This document shows, one piece after another, positions 1 to 8,412 of a stretch of 64,000 bases of DNA (within the stretch, counting starts at the first letter, position 1; each line of letters begins with the position of its first letter). A model generated the notes under the pieces. It had not been told where the DNA came from and ran no database searches. It saw nothing but the letters and a program-made list of their open reading frames with translations. Made by a program: the position numbers and the translations under genes. Origin of the DNA: Bacillota bacterium (GTDB taxonomy: Bacteria; Bacillota; Bacilli; Paenibacillales; UBA4045); contig JAEZQY010000041.1 in the NCBI GenBank assembly GCA_023441055.1, positions 62,001 through 126,000 on the forward strand. The letters run 5' to 3'.

Positions 1-1355
1 AGATTAGTCTCATAACGCAGATGCTGCGGAAACCGAAGCTGTTGAATTTCCAAGTAGCTCTCAATATGCTTCATCTCTTGCGAGACATTCACCATAGATT
101 TATTAGTGCGTGTAATGAATCGGAAGTAATTGGCGAGGTGAGTAGACAGCTTCTTGATGACGTCATTCTTCTTTAATTCTGCCAGATTATAGATAACATT
201 GATTGAATTCAGCAGGAAGTGCGGATTAATCTGGACCTGCAGATGCCTCATCTCGGCTTGCTGCGTTCGAATTTGTTCCTCATACACATTGATCTTCAGA
301 CCTTGAATCTGGTCGACCATCCCATTGAACGTTTCATTAATCATCATAAACTCTCTCGTCTTGTCGTTATGGAGCCGCGTCTCCAATTCACCTTGCCTAA
401 TGCGACGCATCCCTGTAATCAGTTGCCGCATAGGCTTGAGCAGCACATTCTGTAAGAGAATCAAGTAGAATACCAGAATCATAAAACCTGCTAACGGTAT
501 AATGAATATCAATCTCTGAAAATAAGGCAGTCTCTGAAGCAGAATGCTCTCAGGAATCAGCACAGCCAGATGAAGATCCGCATATTGGGACTTCGCCTCC
601 ACGAGCAAGTAATCAATTCCCATAGTGAGCGTGCTATACAGCTCTGTCTCACCTGGGAGCATTAATCGATAATCAGGTTTATTCATCTCGGGAATCGCTA
701 CATCTGTCAATGGCACACCTTGATTAGATACCAAGAACGCCTGTCCTTGATGTCCAAGCTCCAGAAAGCTCAGCGGCATCAACAGATTGCTGACATCCAC
801 CCAGACTCCCACGATTTGATTAAACTCAGTCCGAACTAATCGGATGAGTGCTGATTCGCCCTCACGATGTATCAATATCCATTGTCTGACCTCGAGCTCG
901 GTCGGCTCACGCCCCTCTATGTAATGAATGAGCGAGGACTTCACCGACTCTATTCGCTCTAGGTGGTTGCCCATGAAGTTTGTGTATAACAGATCTTGAT
1001 TTGGAATGGAGTACACGAAGATCATATTAGCGTTCTTCAGATTAATTATATCCGCATTCATCTGATTCCAGGTGCGCGCTCTCGCAAGCATCGTATCATT
1101 ATCATTCGGATAGTTCACACTGATTCGAGATAGATCCGAATTCCGCAGCACGAATGTATATAAGTAATTGTCAATGCTCTCGAAGGTGCTGTCGATCTGC
1201 GTCATATACATCGATAGCAAATTCTTATTCGATTGTCCCGCTTGGGTGCGTACAACATCCATTGCATAGTAATTGTTATACATCAGGAAGATGAACATCG
1301 GGATCGTGACCGCACAGAAGCCGATAATTAGGTTCGTTCGCAGAGAGCCCTTCAT
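1..1355 (-). CDS. YesM-class sensor histidine kinase, 3' end cut by window edge
   Basis: About 451 residues are visible; the C-terminal ATPase domain lies beyond base 1. It begins M-K-G-S-L-R-T-N and has a first membrane segment at about residues 8-22, then an extracellular sensor region, a second membrane segment at about 285-310 and a HAMP-like linker. The His-kinase segment carries Q-I-N-P-H-F-L-L-N-S, in which H is the expected phosphorylation site of the LytS/YesM type. The start at 1355 has AGGAAGGGTGG upstream and a good promoter behind it. Family members pair with AraC-type response regulators and sense carbohydrates or envelope state. The partner is presumably to the left, outside the window. 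The class is clear; the ligand cannot be told. Confidence 0.9.
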   Translation of the reverse strand, partial: MKGSLRTNLIIGFCAVTIPMFIFLMYNNYYAMDVVRTQAGQSNKNLLSMYMTQIDSTFESIDNYLYTFVLRNSDLSRISVNYPNDNDTMLARARTWNQMNADIINLKNANMIFVYSIPNQDLLYTNFMGNHLERIESVKSSLIHYIEGREPTELEVRQWILIHREGESALIRLVRTEFNQIVGVWVDVSNLLMPLSFLELGHQGQAFLVSNQGVPLTDVAIPEMNKPDYRLMLPGETELYSTLTMGIDYLLVEAKSQYADLHLAVLIPESILLQRLPYFQRLIFIIPLAGFMILVFYLILLQNVLLKPMRQLITGMRRIRQGELETRLHNDKTREFMMINETFNGMVDQIQGLKINVYEEQIRTQQAEMRHLQVQINPHFLLNSINVIYNLAELKKNDVIKKLSTHLANYFRFITRTNKSMVNVSQEMKHIESYLEIQQLRFPQHLRYETN

Positions 1356-1384
1356 GCGGCAGCACCACCCTTCCTGTTTTTCTC

Positions 1385-1413
1385 ATTATACGAAGGATTA
1401 CCTAGACAATCAA
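1385..1413 (-). promoter_or_regulatory. SigA-type promoter of the sensor kinase
   Basis: On the minus strand TTGATT (1408-1413) is followed after exactly 17 bp by a consensus TATAAT (1385-1390). Transcription would begin near 1378, leaving a 5' leader of about 23 bases that holds the ribosome site for the kinase start at 1355. Confidence 0.75.
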
Positions 1414-1512
1414 TGAATTTCAAATGCCGAAAAGGACTGCAACAGGTCACTTACCTCTCACCTGTCACAGCCCCGAAATGCTTGAATTAACAAGTCGTCT
1501 ACGTACGGTTTT

Positions 1513-2242
1513 CTATACAACTGCGCTTAAGAATAGATCCAACGAGGCTTCAACCTCATTGGCGACTAGCTCCACGAAGTCACCATACTCCCTTGTTGTA
1601 TGTGCTTTATCTAAGGCGTTGTAATACGCTAAACGATTTTCTACGCGAATAATAATAGGTGGATAGCCCGATTTCATCAGCTCTAAGTTTAACAGTAATC
1701 TCGACGTACGCCCGTTGCCATCAATAAATGGGTGAATGCCAACAATAATAGCATGCATCATGGCTCCACGAACAACTGGATGCAATTGTTGCGCTTCCCC
1801 GTCATACCACACGATCAAAGCATCCATTTGCTCTTGAATGTTTAGCGGCGGTAGAGGTGTATGCGCTGCACCAGAGATAATCACCTGCTGATCGCGATAC
1901 ACGCCCGCATATCGATCATCAATTCCTTTTAAATACGATGCGGTGTACGTTTTTAATTTGCCACTCTGAAAAGGGCTCTTCTTCTCGTACAATATCTTCA
2001 ACATATGAAATTGCGTCACGGTGGTTAATGACTTCCAGATGTTCTCGCATCGTTTTGCCGCCAACCGTAATCCCTTCAAGTACGACCTTGGTTTCATTAA
2101 TGGTTAACGTATTGCCTTCAATGGCGTTTGAATGATAGGTCCATTCTAATAGCAGCTTTTCTCGTAGACTTTGGACTGTATAATCCGGCAGAGGTCGCTT
2201 GGCATCTAGCTGTTGCTTCTTCCTGTCGATTTGATCGATCAC
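1513..2242 (-). pseudogene. Fic-family AMP-transferase, broken by a single-base frameshift
   Basis: The first part (GTG start at 2242, about 102 residues) carries the inhibitory-helix motif S-N-A-I-E-G-N at about residue 38. The remainder, in another frame down to 1513, carries the Fic core H-P-F-I-D-G-N-G-R, which transfers AMP from ATP to target hydroxyls. The frames join at a run of four A residues (plus-strand T run 1927-1930). Removing one A turns ...V-F-K-R-N-stop into ...V-F-K-G-I-D-D-R-Y-A-G, the normal family sequence. Both halves look otherwise undamaged, so the lesion is recent or a sequencing error. The inhibitory motif lying before the Fic core marks a self-inhibited Fic of the class with an N-terminal inhibitory helix. 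A ribosome site GAGGG lies upstream of the GTG. Confidence 0.85.
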
Positions 2243-2260
2243 TTCTATCAGTCCCTCTTA

Positions 2261-2277
2261 ATTGGTCTTATACCAAT
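2261..2277. promoter_or_regulatory. 6-5-6 palindrome in the Fic leader, possible operator
   Basis: ATTGGT-CTTAT-ACCAAT is a perfect inverted repeat about 20 bp upstream of the Fic start. A TATAAT-like box (minus strand, plus positions about 2279-2284) sits immediately before it, so the palindrome would span the start of transcription. No regulator gene adjoins it. Confidence 0.4.
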
Positions 2278-2352
2278 TATTATATACAATCCACGGATGA
2301 TTAGAAACATCGCCAAGGTCCGCAGGCTTCCTAGCTTGAATTGTGCAAGCAG

Positions 2353-3063
2353 CTACAGCCTGAACAAGCCCCCATACCCCTGTAATTGATCCGTAATGCC
2401 GTGCGCACGCATGGCCGCCCATAGACTTGCGCCGTTACTGGAGATCACTGGAATGCCCAGATCCCGCTCGAGCAGCTCCACGGTCTCCATCGTACGGAAG
2501 CCTGTACAGCTCAGGAACAGCAGCTCCGTATCCGGCGTCACGACCTCCTTGCCGAGCAGATAGCTGATATGCGGCGGATTCTTCCCAATGTTGGTGGCCA
2601 CCTCTATCCCGAGCCCCTTCATATTGACAACCTCATACCCTGCATCTGTAAAATAGCGCCTAGCCGATTCATTCAGTGAATCGATATAGGGGGTTGCGAT
2701 TGCAATCTTCTTGCGTCCGAATGCTTCAAGCGCCAAGCGGCATGCATAGCTTGTTGTCAGAACTGGCACGCTGGCCAGCTCCTGCAATCTGCTGCGAAAT
2801 CTCTCCTCCCACTCGATCCCCTGCAGGAAGCTTCCTGACGTACAACTATACATAATTACATCACTCAGGCAGCTTGACAGCTCATCGACCGCACGCTCCG
2901 CATTGTCAGCCATCGCCGTCAAGCCCTCGGGATTCGTTGCTGTAAGCTTAACTCTGGTCGTGTGAACAGAGATCCCCTCCGGCACCATTCTTGACAGCTC
3001 CGATTCCATGACCGTATTCGTAGAGGGCAGAATAAGTCCAATCCTCTGTCTGTATCCGTACAT
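2353..3063 (-). CDS. maleate isomerase / arylmalonate decarboxylase-like protein (Asp/Glu racemase superfamily)
   Basis: A 236-residue cytosolic protein of typical length for maleate cis-trans isomerase and arylmalonate decarboxylase. The two active-site cysteines of the superfamily are present: C74 in M-Y-S-C-T-S-G and C186 in L-S-C-T-G-F-R. The N-terminus L-I-L-P-S-T-N-T-V-M-E matches the substrate carboxylate-binding loop of maleate isomerases. With both cysteines kept, isomerase or racemase chemistry is more likely than decarboxylase chemistry, which uses one. The start at 3063 has AAAGGAG about 9 bases upstream. It is transcribed towards the Fic gene but separated from it by 110 bp. The true substrate cannot be told. 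Confidence 0.8.
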   Translation of the reverse strand: MYGYRQRIGLILPSTNTVMESELSRMVPEGISVHTTRVKLTATNPEGLTAMADNAERAVDELSSCLSDVIMYSCTSGSFLQGIEWEERFRSRLQELASVPVLTTSYACRLALEAFGRKKIAIATPYIDSLNESARRYFTDAGYEVVNMKGLGIEVATNIGKNPPHISYLLGKEVVTPDTELLFLSCTGFRTMETVELLERDLGIPVISSNGASLWAAMRAHGITDQLQGYGGLFRL

Positions 3064-3184
3064 ACCGCATGTCTCCTTTATTGAATCTAGTCATATTCTA
3101 TCATCATTCTAATAGCGCCATCCAGACAAAAGGGACTCCGTTCCAGATTATTATTGTTTGCGAGAACTCACAACTACAACTAGA

Positions 3185-3232
3185 ACAAGCTGCACCTGGT
3201 AACGTCCCAGGCAACAGCTTGTGTAGTTTTTT
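3185..3232 (+). terminator. strong hairpin followed by six T residues
   Basis: ACAAGCTG (3185-3192) pairs with CAGCTTGT (3215-3222), and inside it CCTGG pairs with CCAGG. TTTTTT follows at 3227-3232, as in an intrinsic terminator for plus-strand transcription. No plus-strand gene precedes it, so it may instead be part of the repeats that fill this 381-bp gap. Confidence 0.4.
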
Positions 3233-3253
3233 GTCCGTCTATCCGAGATCAGC

Positions 3254-3440
3254 GAGCTGTACATTCTACATCTCATCGCGCCGATTTCACTCCAATCCTC
3301 GCTCCGACATGCAGAAACTGCAGGTGAATGATCCATCTGCATCAGATAACGAGTGAAAACGTCATTTAACCTGCAGTTTCTACATCTCGACAGGCCCATT
3401 CCTTGCAATTTCAGCTATCCACCTGCAGTTTCTACATCTC
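3254..3440. repeat. four copies of a short CTGCAGTTTCTACATCTC repeat
   Basis: Two direct copies, at 3370-3388 and 3422-3440, are identical over CCTGCAGTTTCTACATCTC. An inverted copy with one or two changes lies at 3308-3325, and a diverged direct copy at 3257-3276. The gap between the flanking minus-strand genes holds nothing else recognisable apart from the hairpin at 3185. Short open frames here simply translate the repeats. Confidence 0.75.
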
Positions 3441-3444
3441 ATTC

Positions 3445-5190
3445 TCAGACGAGGCGTATGCGAATCTCATGATTGAACGGCGTAAGCAAATTGATTAATA
3501 CAACCTTCACCCCAGGGCCTGCGCCTATCGGGCGAAGCGGTCCGTCCACCGTATGATCCCGGCGTCCGCCGGTCAGTTCCATGCCATAACCCCCGGATGA
3601 CAGGGATAGCGCACCATCCGTCCAAATCAGCCATCCGCCTTCCGATTCGGACAAGCCCTCGCCCTGCAGCTCAGTCCCCGAAGGAAATAGCAGCACCGCC
3701 TGCGTCACCACATCCATCCGCTCATCGCTTCGCAGCCGGATCACCCAGTCATCGCCATCCTGCTCGACGTCAGCCGAGATGCTGTGCTGCTGCGCATGTG
3801 TGAAGGGCCGCTTATGATGCGGCAGCAGATACCATGGACTGATCGGCTCCTGCGCCGATTGCGGCAGCCGATCGGCCGGTACCGGACCATAATACCCCTT
3901 CTCCATCGTTGTGGACATGCGACAGCCGGTGAGAGTCTCCTCGAATTGTTCCATCTCTATGACACCTGGCGTGAACAAGGTCATCAAACTGATCCCGAGC
4001 AGCCTCACATCACCGTTCCTAAGCGCGAAGAAATTAGCCGATCGCGTCATGATCGTGGCGCCTACTGCGCCATCGCGGACACGCATAATCGGCGAGCCGA
4101 ACGCGGTATGCATGCTGCTGTGGCTAATCTTACCGTGGTGACCGGCATCTCGCATGCGCTCCAACTGGCGCTCGATCGGGTAATCCGCATTGAACACCTT
4201 ACGGAAGCAGCTGGGGAGCGGTTCACGCGGGATGCTGTCTACATCCTCGCATGGATGCATTAACCAGCCGAGCAGCGCATGATTGTTGACGGGGCCAAGC
4301 CGGGACAGATTCGCAGCGGCCAGATCATACATCGCGGCGAATCGCGGATTGCGATCCATCTGGGCCATCAGGCGATAGCACAGGAAGTATTCAGACAGAT
4401 CATGCCTAACTCCCCAATCCTGGCGACCAGAATAGTCCGTAATCACCTCGCCATCAGCGTGAATCATATAGACCATCATCGCCAGATTGCGGCGGACGGG
4501 CTCTAGCAGCTCCGGGCGGTTCAATGTGCGCGCCGCATAGATCAGCATAATATTGCTGACGGTGTTATAGATCCCATTGCTGCGTTCTGTCCATTCACCG
4601 TCATTCGTGCAATCCATACCTTCGGCTAGCCATTCCTCAGCGCGAGCGATCAGCCGCTCATCTGCGAATAGCTCGTACAAGCTGCCCAGCGCCGCTGCAA
4701 AGACCCATCTATGGTTCGGCGTGTGGCATCCCCCGGTCAGCATGGCGGGGATCGTCCGCTCCAGGAACATCTTCACCTTGTCTGCCACAGCATGGACTGG
4801 CTCCCATGTCTCGCGATGCAGCAAGCGATAAATCTGGGCCATCCCGTTGATAACGAATCCGGTATCTGGCGGCGAATTGAAATTCGTCCCTCCGAGCGAG
4901 ATTGTACCGTCCTCATGCTGCCTCCGCAGCATGAAGTCAGCCGCTCGCTCCAGCGCTCCAAGCAATTGCTCATCATGATAATAAGCGGCGCCTTCCGCAG
5001 ACAGAGCCGCTGCCATCGAAGCCATCGCGCCTGCCGTGCCTCCGTGACTAGCGAGCGGTACGCCGTAATGCGGCGATACGATTCCGCCGTCATTACGGCC
5101 GCCCGGATCATTCACCTGACGCGACAGCACCTCTTCTACCTCAGTGTCATTCCATACAAGCAATTTGGCATACAGCTGTTCGCTGTTCAT
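3445..5190 (-). CDS. unrecognised alpha-toroid plus beta-sandwich protein, candidate polysaccharide lyase or hydrolase
   Basis: 581 residues without a signal peptide, so probably cytoplasmic. Residues 1-330 are helix-rich with repeating hairpins (A-A-D-F-M-L-R-R-Q, L-G-S-L-Y-E-L-F, I-Y-A-A-R-T-L), as in an (alpha/alpha) toroid. Residues 340-581 are strand-rich and resemble the beta-sandwich that follows the toroid in heparinase- and alginate-lyase-type enzymes. Polar clusters that could form an active site are D109 in P-P-D-T-G-F, N159-H160-R161-W162, R203/N205, and R256 to H263. It is the last gene of an operon with an LplA/B/C-type importer and AraC regulator, 38 bp after the regulator, so it probably acts on the imported oligosaccharide. 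I do not recognise a named CAZy family. Confidence 0.6.
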   Translation of the reverse strand: MNSEQLYAKLLVWNDTEVEEVLSRQVNDPGGRNDGGIVSPHYGVPLASHGGTAGAMASMAAALSAEGAAYYHDEQLLGALERAADFMLRRQHEDGTISLGGTNFNSPPDTGFVINGMAQIYRLLHRETWEPVHAVADKVKMFLERTIPAMLTGGCHTPNHRWVFAAALGSLYELFADERLIARAEEWLAEGMDCTNDGEWTERSNGIYNTVSNIMLIYAARTLNRPELLEPVRRNLAMMVYMIHADGEVITDYSGRQDWGVRHDLSEYFLCYRLMAQMDRNPRFAAMYDLAAANLSRLGPVNNHALLGWLMHPCEDVDSIPREPLPSCFRKVFNADYPIERQLERMRDAGHHGKISHSSMHTAFGSPIMRVRDGAVGATIMTRSANFFALRNGDVRLLGISLMTLFTPGVIEMEQFEETLTGCRMSTTMEKGYYGPVPADRLPQSAQEPISPWYLLPHHKRPFTHAQQHSISADVEQDGDDWVIRLRSDERMDVVTQAVLLFPSGTELQGEGLSESEGGWLIWTDGALSLSSGGYGMELTGGRRDHTVDGPLRPIGAGPGVKVVLINLLTPFNHEIRIRLV

Positions 5191-5228
5191 ACGGCTATAC
5201 CTCCGGTCGTCATGGTTGGGAGGAGACG

Positions 5229-7469
5229 CTACTTGGCCTCCACCTTTATTCTCATATTGCGTCGATACTCGCTAGGACTTACGCCGACATTGCGCTTGAA
5301 CGTCCGGCCGAATGACAGTGGGATTTCATAGCCGACTCGCAGCGCGATATCATTGATCGGCTCCTCCGTCTCCACCAGCAGCTCTTTGGCGCTCTCGATG
5401 CGAAGACTAGTCACAAATTCAGCGAAATTAATGCCCAATTGATCCTTGAACAGCTGGCTGATATACTTCGCGCTAACACTGAACTGCTCGCTGATCAGAC
5501 TGAGCGACAGCTCCGGATTGCTGAAATTATCTTCGATATAGACACGAATCTGCTGTACAAGCTGCTTGTTCTCACTGGAGTGCGTATAGTCCAGATACCG
5601 CTGGTGGCACGTCAGGCATACGCCGATCAGGATCGGCGCAATCTCCTCCATCGATTCTCGCTGCTCCGCTTCATGCCAAGAGGGCAACAGCTCATCCGCC
5701 CAGAGGCTGCGCAGCTCATAGGGCAGATCCTCTATTAACTGCTCTAGCAAGCTCTTGAAGTAATGAAGCAGCTGTCTGATCTCATCATTCGTATGCATGT
5801 CCTCGTGTAGCCGACGTATGAGCACCCGCGCCTCCTCACCCCAATCCGACTTGCCTGCGCGGAAGTCATGAACGAGCTTACCGATACGCTCATAATACGG
5901 ATGTGTATTGCGATGCTTTTCTAACGGGATCTGATCGATGACGATCACACGACCGCGGCCAAGTGCAAGCTTATAGTGCAACGTGCGAGCCGACATCATA
6001 TACGACTGTCGCAATTCCGTCCATTGCGTTACAGTCGTCCCCAGGCCGATTGTGACCGATAGACCGAGATGCTCAGCCACCCATCGACGGAATTGCTCCA
6101 GCCGCTGCAGCCATTCTGCCTCGCAGCTGTCATCCTCGCGAATATGGATCACCCCAAGCCGATTGATCCGTGTCCACTCGCACCAACTATAACCACTCAC
6201 CTGTGTGCAATATTCCTGTAATACATTGATGACAGCGAATTTGATTAGATTCTGGTCAGACGGCGTGTACCGTTTCTCGAAGTCCTCATAATGATCAATT
6301 TCAACGATCGCCGTCTGAGCAGACTGGAATTGCGATGGATAGCCGAATCGACCGATGAAGTCCTTCCAGCCCTTCGGCATATCTTCATCCGCTTCCGTCA
6401 GCTGCAGGAACACCTGCTTCTTCCTCGTCTGCTGTGCCTGCTCAACCTCCGCTTCATACAGCATATTCTCGTCATAGAGACGCTCTATGGCTTTCTGGAT
6501 GAAGGAGAACTCATCACCTCCCATCCCACTCTTGACTAGATTCTTGATTGGCGCAGCTTGTATCTGCTGGACAATACGCGCAATCGGGCGATAATTTCGC
6601 TTCGTGATCACTACGGTATACACGAGGCTGCCTAGAATAATCAGAACACCAACCACGATCCAAACACGCGAGATCAACTGTAGCGAGCTCAGGGATATAC
6701 CCCACTGAATGCCGCTGGTTAACGTCCATTGCAGATAAGGAACCTCAATCTGGTTCAGAATACCCTGCTGATCACCGTCAGTGAGGTTGGACATGATTTG
6801 GTAGCCTGCAGCATCCTCGACCTTCAATACGTTCAGGTTGGAATGAATAATGTCGCGATGTGCATGGAGCAGCCCGCTGATCGATACATTGATGACGACC
6901 ATCCCCTCCCGGCCGAGGGGCAGCTGTGTCCGCTGGCTGAGCGACATCACATTCACGCTCGTATCGGTTAAGCTGGTGTTAATGTTCCCGTAATACGGCC
7001 GGACCGCGGACCACTTGTTACGATTGGACCAATTCTCCCACTCGCTCATCAGGAAGTCCCTATCCTTGAACTCCTTCAGCGGTTCGAAGGCATTCATGGT
7101 AAGCACCATGCTGTCTCTCGAACGGAACATGTAGATAGAATCAATCATGGGATATTCAGACGCAATCTGTCTCAGCTTCTTATTGGCCTCATAATTAACT
7201 ACCCTAGGGTCGCTGTTGCTGCTAAGTTCGAAGTATTCATACAACGAACCGCCGAACTGCAATTCCTCGATGACGCGCCGTTCAATCGACCGCATCGCAG
7301 TCTCTGTTGATTGTGCAATATACTCCAGCGAATACCGATTCGTACGGTCCGCTTCCTTCATCGACACCTCACCAATGATGAAAATACAGATGAAGACGAT
7401 GAACGCAATCGTCAGGTAGAGCGTCGGAATATAAGAGAGTATAGTCTTCTTATACCAGGTCTTGTTCAT
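5229..7469 (-). CDS. membrane-anchored AraC-family transcription regulator
   Basis: 746 residues. A membrane segment at about 12-34, an extracellular sensor region (about 35-265) and a second membrane segment (about 267-290) place a ligand sensor outside the cell. The C-terminal 100 residues form the double helix-turn-helix of the AraC/XylS family (L-S-L-I-S-E-Q-F-S-V-S-A-K-Y-I-S-Q-L-F-K and I-A-L-R-V-G-Y near the end). Such one-component regulators of Paenibacillaceae control adjacent oligosaccharide importers. It lies 17 bp after the LplC-type permease and 38 bp before the candidate lyase, so it probably autoregulates its own operon. The family is certain; the inducer is unknown. Confidence 0.92.
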   Translation of the reverse strand: MNKTWYKKTILSYIPTLYLTIAFIVFICIFIIGEVSMKEADRTNRYSLEYIAQSTETAMRSIERRVIEELQFGGSLYEYFELSSNSDPRVVNYEANKKLRQIASEYPMIDSIYMFRSRDSMVLTMNAFEPLKEFKDRDFLMSEWENWSNRNKWSAVRPYYGNINTSLTDTSVNVMSLSQRTQLPLGREGMVVINVSISGLLHAHRDIIHSNLNVLKVEDAAGYQIMSNLTDGDQQGILNQIEVPYLQWTLTSGIQWGISLSSLQLISRVWIVVGVLIILGSLVYTVVITKRNYRPIARIVQQIQAAPIKNLVKSGMGGDEFSFIQKAIERLYDENMLYEAEVEQAQQTRKKQVFLQLTEADEDMPKGWKDFIGRFGYPSQFQSAQTAIVEIDHYEDFEKRYTPSDQNLIKFAVINVLQEYCTQVSGYSWCEWTRINRLGVIHIREDDSCEAEWLQRLEQFRRWVAEHLGLSVTIGLGTTVTQWTELRQSYMMSARTLHYKLALGRGRVIVIDQIPLEKHRNTHPYYERIGKLVHDFRAGKSDWGEEARVLIRRLHEDMHTNDEIRQLLHYFKSLLEQLIEDLPYELRSLWADELLPSWHEAEQRESMEEIAPILIGVCLTCHQRYLDYTHSSENKQLVQQIRVYIEDNFSNPELSLSLISEQFSVSAKYISQLFKDQLGINFAEFVTSLRIESAKELLVETEEPINDIALRVGYEIPLSFGRTFKRNVGVSPSEYRRNMRIKVEAK

Positions 7470-7486
7470 CCGAGCATCACTGTCCT

Positions 7487-8362
7487 TTATCCTTTTACTG
7501 AACCAAGGGTCAAGCCGGAGACAAAGTAGCGTTGCAGCCAGGGATACGCAATCAGGATCGGCACGGTAGCGAACATAATGCTGGCCGCCTTCAGGCTCTC
7601 CGGCATAAATTCGGTCATCTGCGAGCCTTCAGCTAAGGTCTCTTCCGAAATCATATTGTTCATCACCATCTGGTACAGCTTCAATTGCAGCGGATATAAG
7701 TTCTGATCCGTGATGAAGAATAATGCGTCACGGAAGCCGTTCCACCGCCCGACCGCATAGAACAGACTGAGCGTAGCCAGCACCGGCAGCGAGAGCGGCA
7801 GCACGATACGGAACAGCTTGCCGAAGTCGGAGCAGCCGTCCAACTCCGCCGCCTCATGGAGACTATCCGGTATCGTAGAGCGGAAGAATGTAATCATAAT
7901 AATCATATAGAAGGGACTGACCAATCCAGGCAAGATCAGAACCATGACGGAATCAAGCAGACCCAGCGACTTGATCAATAGGTATTCAGGGATCAGTCCG
8001 CCGCTGAAGAACATTGTGAAGATGATAATGAACATGAACAGACTGCGGCCCTTCAGCTTCATATTGGATAGCGGGAAAGCCGCCATCGTCGTCATAACCA
8101 TTGCCAATAACGTGAAGGACACGGTCAGGAAAACTGTGAAAAATAATGATTTTATCATCATCTTATCAGATAGTACACGTGCATATGCGTCAAAATTCAG
8201 GTCTCTGGGGAATATCGTCACCTTCCCGGCAGTAATTGGACCGTTCGAGCTTAAGGACACAGCTAGGATATGCAGGAATGGCAATAAACAGGCGATGACA
8301 AGCACTGTAATTATGAACACGTTGACCATATCGAAGGCAGCGACTCTATTCCTACTCGACAT
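7487..8362 (-). CDS. carbohydrate ABC importer permease, LplC/YtcP type
   Basis: 291 residues with about six membrane helices. The EAA loop that contacts the ATPase reads E-A-A-E-L-D-G-C-S-D-F-G-K-L-F-R. The C-terminal Y-P-W-L-Q-R-Y-F-V-S-G-L-T-L-G-S-V-K-G is diagnostic for the CUT1-type second permease. The start at 8362 follows GGAGCTGGAGAC. It sits 50 bp downstream of its partner permease. No ATPase gene is in the operon; family members usually share a common MsmX-type ATPase encoded elsewhere. Confidence 0.93.
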   Translation of the reverse strand: MSSRNRVAAFDMVNVFIITVLVIACLLPFLHILAVSLSSNGPITAGKVTIFPRDLNFDAYARVLSDKMMIKSLFFTVFLTVSFTLLAMVMTTMAAFPLSNMKLKGRSLFMFIIIFTMFFSGGLIPEYLLIKSLGLLDSVMVLILPGLVSPFYMIIMITFFRSTIPDSLHEAAELDGCSDFGKLFRIVLPLSLPVLATLSLFYAVGRWNGFRDALFFITDQNLYPLQLKLYQMVMNNMISEETLAEGSQMTEFMPESLKAASIMFATVPILIAYPWLQRYFVSGLTLGSVKG

Positions 8363-8412
8363 GTCTCCAGCTCCTCTCTATCAAGATCGCGAGAATCAGG
8401 CTTCCCTCGGCA

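Noticed and set aside
1927..1930. Programmed ribosomal frameshift in the Fic gene
   Set aside because: The needed shift skips a base, the bases are not a slippery heptamer in the reading phase, and no stimulating structure or stop context typical of a programmed site is seen.
3254..3440. Possible CRISPR array
   Set aside because: Copies are few, differ in orientation and spacing, and no cas genes are present.
4711..5331. 206-residue open frame on the plus strand
   Set aside because: It lies opposite the toroid protein and AraC regulator genes, has no ribosome site and a composition typical of an antisense shadow.
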